A stretch of DNA of 35,735 nt. It comes from an uncultured Lachnospiraceae bacterium (GTDB lineage: Bacteria > Bacillota > Clostridia > Lachnospirales > Lachnospiraceae). The position numbers and the translations under genes are program-made. Positions 32,263 to 35,735 of the stretch are shown piece after piece (the first letter of the stretch is position 1; each line of letters starts with the position of its first letter). The stretch covers positions 1 through 35,735 of the forward strand of contig CAMXIK010000029.1 in assembly GCA_947243855.1 (NCBI GenBank). Direction: 5' to 3'. The notes below the pieces were generated by a model. The model was not told the origin of the DNA. It saw only the letters and a list, made by a program, of their open reading frames with translations, and did not search any database.

Positions 32263-33099
32263 ATGAAAGAAAACGATAGGAAAATCGGTAAAATAATTTT
32301 GTGGATTGTGTTAGTAATGGTTGCGGTCATCCAGTTGTTTCCCCTGATCTGGCTTGTCGATTTTTCACTGGGCAGCAGTAATGAGATGTTTACAAACGGA
32401 CTGCTGATTATTCCAAAAAAAATAAGGTGGGATAATTATGTGAAAGCGTTTGTGGACGGTAATTTTCTGCATTATTTGAAGAATAGTTTCCTGATTAATA
32501 CATTGGCGGTGATTCTGGTTGTGATCATATCCATCATGGCGGCGTTTGCCTGCCAGCGCATGAAATGGAAACTGAGCGGTCTGGTAAGCACGCTGCTTGT
32601 TATGGGAATGATGATCCCGATTCATGCAACGCTGCTTCCCAACTATAAAATATACAGTAATTTTCATTTGACGGACACGATTTGGGCGCTCCTGATCCCG
32701 TATGTGGCGTTTTCCCTGCCGCAGGGCATGTTTCTAATGACGGGTTTTATTCAGTCCCTGCCGAAGGAATTGGAGGAAGCTGCGGTGATGGATGGCTGTG
32801 GGATTTACAGGATTGTTTTTCAGATTGTGACGCCTCTTTTGAAACCATCTATTTCGACAGTTGCAATTATGACCTTTTTAAATAACTGGAACGAGTTTAT
32901 GATGGCAAGCACTTATTTGAGCACGCCAAAGTGGAAGACGCTGCCCTTTTCCGTATTGGAGTTTACAGGGGAGTATTCCTCCAATTATGCGGTGCAGTTT
33001 GCGGTTATGGCATTGACGGCAGCTCCGGCGGTTATTGTGTATGTACTCTTAAATAAACATATTACGAAGGGTGTTGCAATGGGGGCGGTAAAAGGATAA
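32263..33099 (+). CDS. Sugar ABC transporter permease 2 (MalG/UgpE type)
   Basis: This 278-residue protein has six helices. It has the family's N-terminal FPLIWLVDFSL segment, the NSFLINTLAVI segment and the EAA loop LEEAAVMDGCGIYRIVFQI. It ends with HITKGVAMGAVKG, the standard C terminus of this group. GGAGGTGA precedes the ATG. The kinase gene starts 41 bp downstream. Confidence 0.96.
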   Translation: MKENDRKIGKIILWIVLVMVAVIQLFPLIWLVDFSLGSSNEMFTNGLLIIPKKIRWDNYVKAFVDGNFLHYLKNSFLINTLAVILVVIISIMAAFACQRMKWKLSGLVSTLLVMGMMIPIHATLLPNYKIYSNFHLTDTIWALLIPYVAFSLPQGMFLMTGFIQSLPKELEEAAVMDGCGIYRIVFQIVTPLLKPSISTVAIMTFLNNWNEFMMASTYLSTPKWKTLPFSVLEFTGEYSSNYAVQFAVMALTAAPAVIVYVLLNKHITKGVAMGAVKG

Positions 33100-33140
33100 A
33101 ATAAGTCGTATTTTATTTTCCTGTTACGTTGGAGGATGCT

Positions 33141-34970
33141 ATGGGACAAATCAGAACTTGGACTTCCAGAATGAATATTCGAAAAAAGCTGGTATTCTAC
33201 AGCTATGCGATTATTACGCCAATTCTCTTGTTGATCAGCATTCTCCTTTTTGTACATAATTATAGGTCGGCGGTAAAAAAAGAGGAAGAAGGCTGCATTC
33301 AGAATGTACGGAACATATCGGACAGCATCAATGTGCTGCAAAATGACATTATTGAGATGGGTACTTATATCTGTATCAATGATGAAATTAGACAGATATT
33401 GACAACCGATGAGCCGCAGCAGTTAAATCAGGATGCAAGACTCTGGTTGAATTATGCGTCTATGCAGATTATACAGGATATGGTGGCGATCAGTGGACAG
33501 ATTAAAAGCATTGCCATCTATCCCGAAAATGGAATCAATCCATATTTAAACTGTATTGACCGATCCTCCTCTTATCTTGGCAGTATGGAACAGGTAAGAG
33601 AACAGGAAATTTATAGGATTGCCGTACAGGAAAAAGGAAAGTTTCTCTGGCAGCGGGTTGGGCGTGACAAGACCGATACCTATCAGGTGAATCAGAATGA
33701 TAAGATTGTGATGTACCGTGAAATATACGATATGGCGCGGAAGAATAAGCTCGGTTATTTGGTGATCGGTTCCTCGGCGGAGCTTTTCGATGGGATTTGC
33801 AGAAATTCCCTGCGGAGTGAACAGGAATCGGTAGTAGTCATGAGCGAATACGGCGCGGAGCTTGTGCGCTGTGGAGATATTGACGACGCGCTGGTGTCGG
33901 AGATCATTGCGCAGGAGTCTTCTGAACCGATGGGCAGGGAAATGTTACAGAAAAGCAGTTGGGAGGGGTATCATATTTACCGATGCCGGAATGAAGCGAC
34001 TGGTACGGTTGTTTATGAGATTGTGCACAGAGTAGGTTGGAGAGATATCAGCAATACAATTCTATTAGCGCCATTAGCGCTGCTGATTGGATTTTTGATC
34101 GGGCTTTATCCTGTTTTACGAGTTGTTTCCGACATTGTTTCCAAACCGCTGTACAGCCTGCGGGTGGCAATGGAAAAATTTATGCAGGGAGATTTCAGCC
34201 AGAAGGTAGAAGTGATGACACAGGATGAGGTTGGGGAGGCCTCGGCGTGCTTTAACAGGATGGTAGACGATATCCGGGAGTTGATTGATAAAAACTATAT
34301 TTTGGCAATCAAAGAGAGAGAGAGCGAACTTGACACGCTGCAGGCGCAGATCAATCCTCATTTTCTCTACAATACATTGGATTCGCTGTACTGGAAGGCG
34401 ACAGAGTCTGGCAATGATGAGATTGCGGAGGATATTTTAACGCTTTCCCAGTTGTTCCGGCTTGTTCTGAACAGAGGCGACGGTATTGTGACAGTGAAGA
34501 CGGAGGCGGAACTTCTGGAACGGTATCTGCATATTCAGAAAATGCGTTTTGGAAAGCGGCTGACTTACGAGATTTTTCTGGAACCGGAGATCTTGGAGGA
34601 GAAAATTCCTAAATTGATTCTACAGCCTTTCGTGGAAAATGCCATTGTACATGGATTTGAGAGTGCAGATGGCAGTTATACCTTGGCTGTAAGCGGAAGA
34701 AAAGAGAAAGATGATATGATTTTCCAGATTACGGATACTGGCGTCGGTATGAGTAAGGAGCAGTTGGAGGCAATTTGGGATCAGGCAGACGCACGCAAGT
34801 ATGCGACCCAACGGATCGGAAGATATGCGATCAAAAATGTAAAGGAACGTTTGGAGCTGATTTATCGCGAAAACTATGAATTACAGATTGAAAGCAGCGT
34901 TGGACAGGGGACGACAGTGATGATAAAGGTTCCCTGCGGGTTAGAGGAGAGTAGGAGCAATGAGCATTAA
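33141..34970 (+). CDS. YesM-type sensor histidine kinase
   Basis: The ATG at 33141 is preceded by GGAGG; a TTG 12 bp upstream overlaps that site. This 609-residue kinase has helix 1 (about 17-40), an extracytoplasmic sensor domain (about 40-295), helix 2 (about 302-322) and a HAMP domain. The His_kinase domain has QINPHFLYNTLD with the phospho-accepting His407, and the ATPase domain has QPFVENAIVHGFE and DTGVGM. This is the LytS/YesM family. It probably senses a sugar outside the cell, perhaps with the binding protein encoded upstream, and phosphorylates the regulator that overlaps it by 11 bp. Confidence 0.96.
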   Translation: MGQIRTWTSRMNIRKKLVFYSYAIITPILLLISILLFVHNYRSAVKKEEEGCIQNVRNISDSINVLQNDIIEMGTYICINDEIRQILTTDEPQQLNQDARLWLNYASMQIIQDMVAISGQIKSIAIYPENGINPYLNCIDRSSSYLGSMEQVREQEIYRIAVQEKGKFLWQRVGRDKTDTYQVNQNDKIVMYREIYDMARKNKLGYLVIGSSAELFDGICRNSLRSEQESVVVMSEYGAELVRCGDIDDALVSEIIAQESSEPMGREMLQKSSWEGYHIYRCRNEATGTVVYEIVHRVGWRDISNTILLAPLALLIGFLIGLYPVLRVVSDIVSKPLYSLRVAMEKFMQGDFSQKVEVMTQDEVGEASACFNRMVDDIRELIDKNYILAIKERESELDTLQAQINPHFLYNTLDSLYWKATESGNDEIAEDILTLSQLFRLVLNRGDGIVTVKTEAELLERYLHIQKMRFGKRLTYEIFLEPEILEEKIPKLILQPFVENAIVHGFESADGSYTLAVSGRKEKDDMIFQITDTGVGMSKEQLEAIWDQADARKYATQRIGRYAIKNVKERLELIYRENYELQIESSVGQGTTVMIKVPCGLEESRSNEH

Positions 34971-35694
34971 ATTATTGATTGCGGATGACGAGGACACGAT
35001 TCGCAACGGCATTGCAAAATATATTCAGTTACATACAGAGCGCTTTGATAAAATATTATTGGCGGCCAATGGGCAGGAAGCGGTAGATCTTATTTTTCGT
35101 GATAAACCGGATATTTTGTTCTTGGATGTGCAGATGCCGTTACTGAATGGGATTGAGGTGATGCAGGAGGCAAGACGGGCCGGGATTCTGCCGTATACGA
35201 TGATATTGAGCGCTTATGATGAGTTTAAATACTGCCAGCAGGCGTTGCGGCTTGGGGCCAAGGAGTATCTGCTAAAACCTGTTCGCTCTTCCGATATTCT
35301 GCAAATGGCAAACCATGCGGCGGATCAATTATTCGGTAAAATGGAGAAAGAACAGCCGCAGATAACAGAAGAGAAAAACTATTTGGTGGAGCAGGCCAAA
35401 GAATATGTGGAGGAGCATTACTATGAAAATCTCATGTTAGCGGATGTAGCGCAAAAAATTGGGATATCGGCGGGCTATTTGTCTACGTTATTTCAAAAGC
35501 AGATGGCAAAGGGATTTGTCGATTATCTGAACGAAGTGCGGATTGAACATGCCTGCACGTATTTGCGGCAAAATTATCTGAAAACTTATGAGATCGCTTA
35601 TCGGGTGGGTTTTAAGGATGAGAAATATTTTTCCCGGGTTTTTAAGAAGGTGAAGGACCAGTCGCCATCGGAGTATCGAAAACAAAATCAATAA
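34960..35694 (+). CDS. Response regulator with AraC-type DNA-binding domain
   Basis: This 244-residue protein has an N-terminal REC domain (IADDEDTIRNG, phospho-acceptor Asp56 in LFLDVQMP, ILSAYDEFKY, and Lys in KEYLLKPV). Its C-terminal AraC domain (about 140-244) has two helix-turn-helix units (LADVAQKIGISAGYLS and TYEIAYRVGFKDEKYFSRVF). Many YesN regulators are near 500 residues with a long middle region, but this is the compact form. It starts within the kinase gene. It presumably controls the adjacent sugar importer and the gene that follows. Confidence 0.96.
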   Translation: MSIKLLIADDEDTIRNGIAKYIQLHTERFDKILLAANGQEAVDLIFRDKPDILFLDVQMPLLNGIEVMQEARRAGILPYTMILSAYDEFKYCQQALRLGAKEYLLKPVRSSDILQMANHAADQLFGKMEKEQPQITEEKNYLVEQAKEYVEEHYYENLMLADVAQKIGISAGYLSTLFQKQMAKGFVDYLNEVRIEHACTYLRQNYLKTYEIAYRVGFKDEKYFSRVFKKVKDQSPSEYRKQNQ

Positions 35695-35708
35695 AGGAGA
35701 GGACAAAG

Positions 35709-35735
35709 ATGAACGGTAAAAAATTGACCTATATT
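35709..35735 (+). CDS. Start of a further gene (3' truncated by the window)
   Basis: An AAAGGAGAGG site lies just before an ATG at 35709, and nine codons (MNGKKLTYI) reach the window edge. By position it belongs to the sugar importer/two-component operon; enzymes for the imported sugar are often found here. Nothing can be said about its function. Confidence 0.55.

Noticed and set aside
1..35735. CRISPR arrays, insertion sequences or prophage genes
   Set aside because: No spaced direct repeats, transposase or integrase motifs, or phage structural genes were seen; the only mobility hint is the tRNA-derived repeat.

Overview
This window looks like part of the chromosome of a low-to-medium GC Gram-positive anaerobe, most likely a member of Clostridia in or near the family Lachnospiraceae. 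The reasons are the strong AGGAGG-type ribosome-binding sites, the sigma-A-type promoters, the YesM/YesN-type sensor-regulator pair, the two Firmicutes-type ABC importers, the Firmicutes-type exosortase (XrtG) locus and the GH25 lysozyme with cell-wall repeats. Species cannot be named from the sequence alone. Nearly every gene is on the + strand; only two small genes near 15.6-16.3 kb are on the - strand.

Layout: (1) 1-7457: the 3' part of a large acidic/lysine-rich single-pass membrane protein, then hisH-hisF (histidine/purine branch), a terminator, ung (uracil-DNA glycosylase), a divergent lysA-like PLP decarboxylase, and a glycosidase-like lipoprotein. (2) 7476-14415: a G9 tract, a promoter and a tightly overlapped six-gene exosortase-G locus: polytopic PTPS-related membrane protein, secreted protein with a Firmicu-CTERM-like tail, first pyruvoyl-tetrahydropterin-synthase-like protein, XrtG, family 2 glycosyltransferase, second PTPS-like protein. 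(3) 14421-16648: tRNA-Leu(CAA) with its own promoter and tRNA-derived repeats, a class II Fic protein, two small - strand genes (membrane and secreted) and a signal-dense intergenic region. (4) 16678-20982: a UroD/MtaA-like zinc methyltransferase with a complete polar amino-acid ABC importer. (5) 21161-29698: GH25 lysozyme, then zf-HC2 protein, polA, coaE, FtsA-like protein with a beta-grasp tail and a WalJ/YycJ-like metallo-hydrolase. (6) 29874-35735: a CUT1 sugar importer (binding protein and two permeases), a YesM-type kinase, a REC-AraC regulator, and the first codons of a further gene.

The most interesting system is the XrtG locus. The enzyme keeps the Cys-Arg-His exosortase residues, and its probable substrate is encoded two genes upstream. 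The cluster also carries a GT2 enzyme, a GT-C-like membrane protein and two PTPS-fold proteins that keep the zinc histidines but lack the usual catalytic cysteine. Families of this kind are catalogued from comparative genomics (XrtG, XrtG-associated glycosyltransferase, PTPS-related protein, Firmicu-CTERM), but I know of no established biochemical role. The locus plausibly attaches or modifies one surface protein with a glycan or lipid-linked group. The upstream lipoprotein has a domain that resembles one in the substrate, so it may belong to the same surface process.

Secondary points of interest are the putative methyl-transfer/amino-acid uptake operon with a layered 5' control region, the FtsA-beta-grasp fusion, the tRNA-Leu-derived repeats next to fic, and FliM-like short motifs in the first gene. 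Promoters and hairpins were found by eye. Family assignments rest on motif recognition and were not confirmed by any search.
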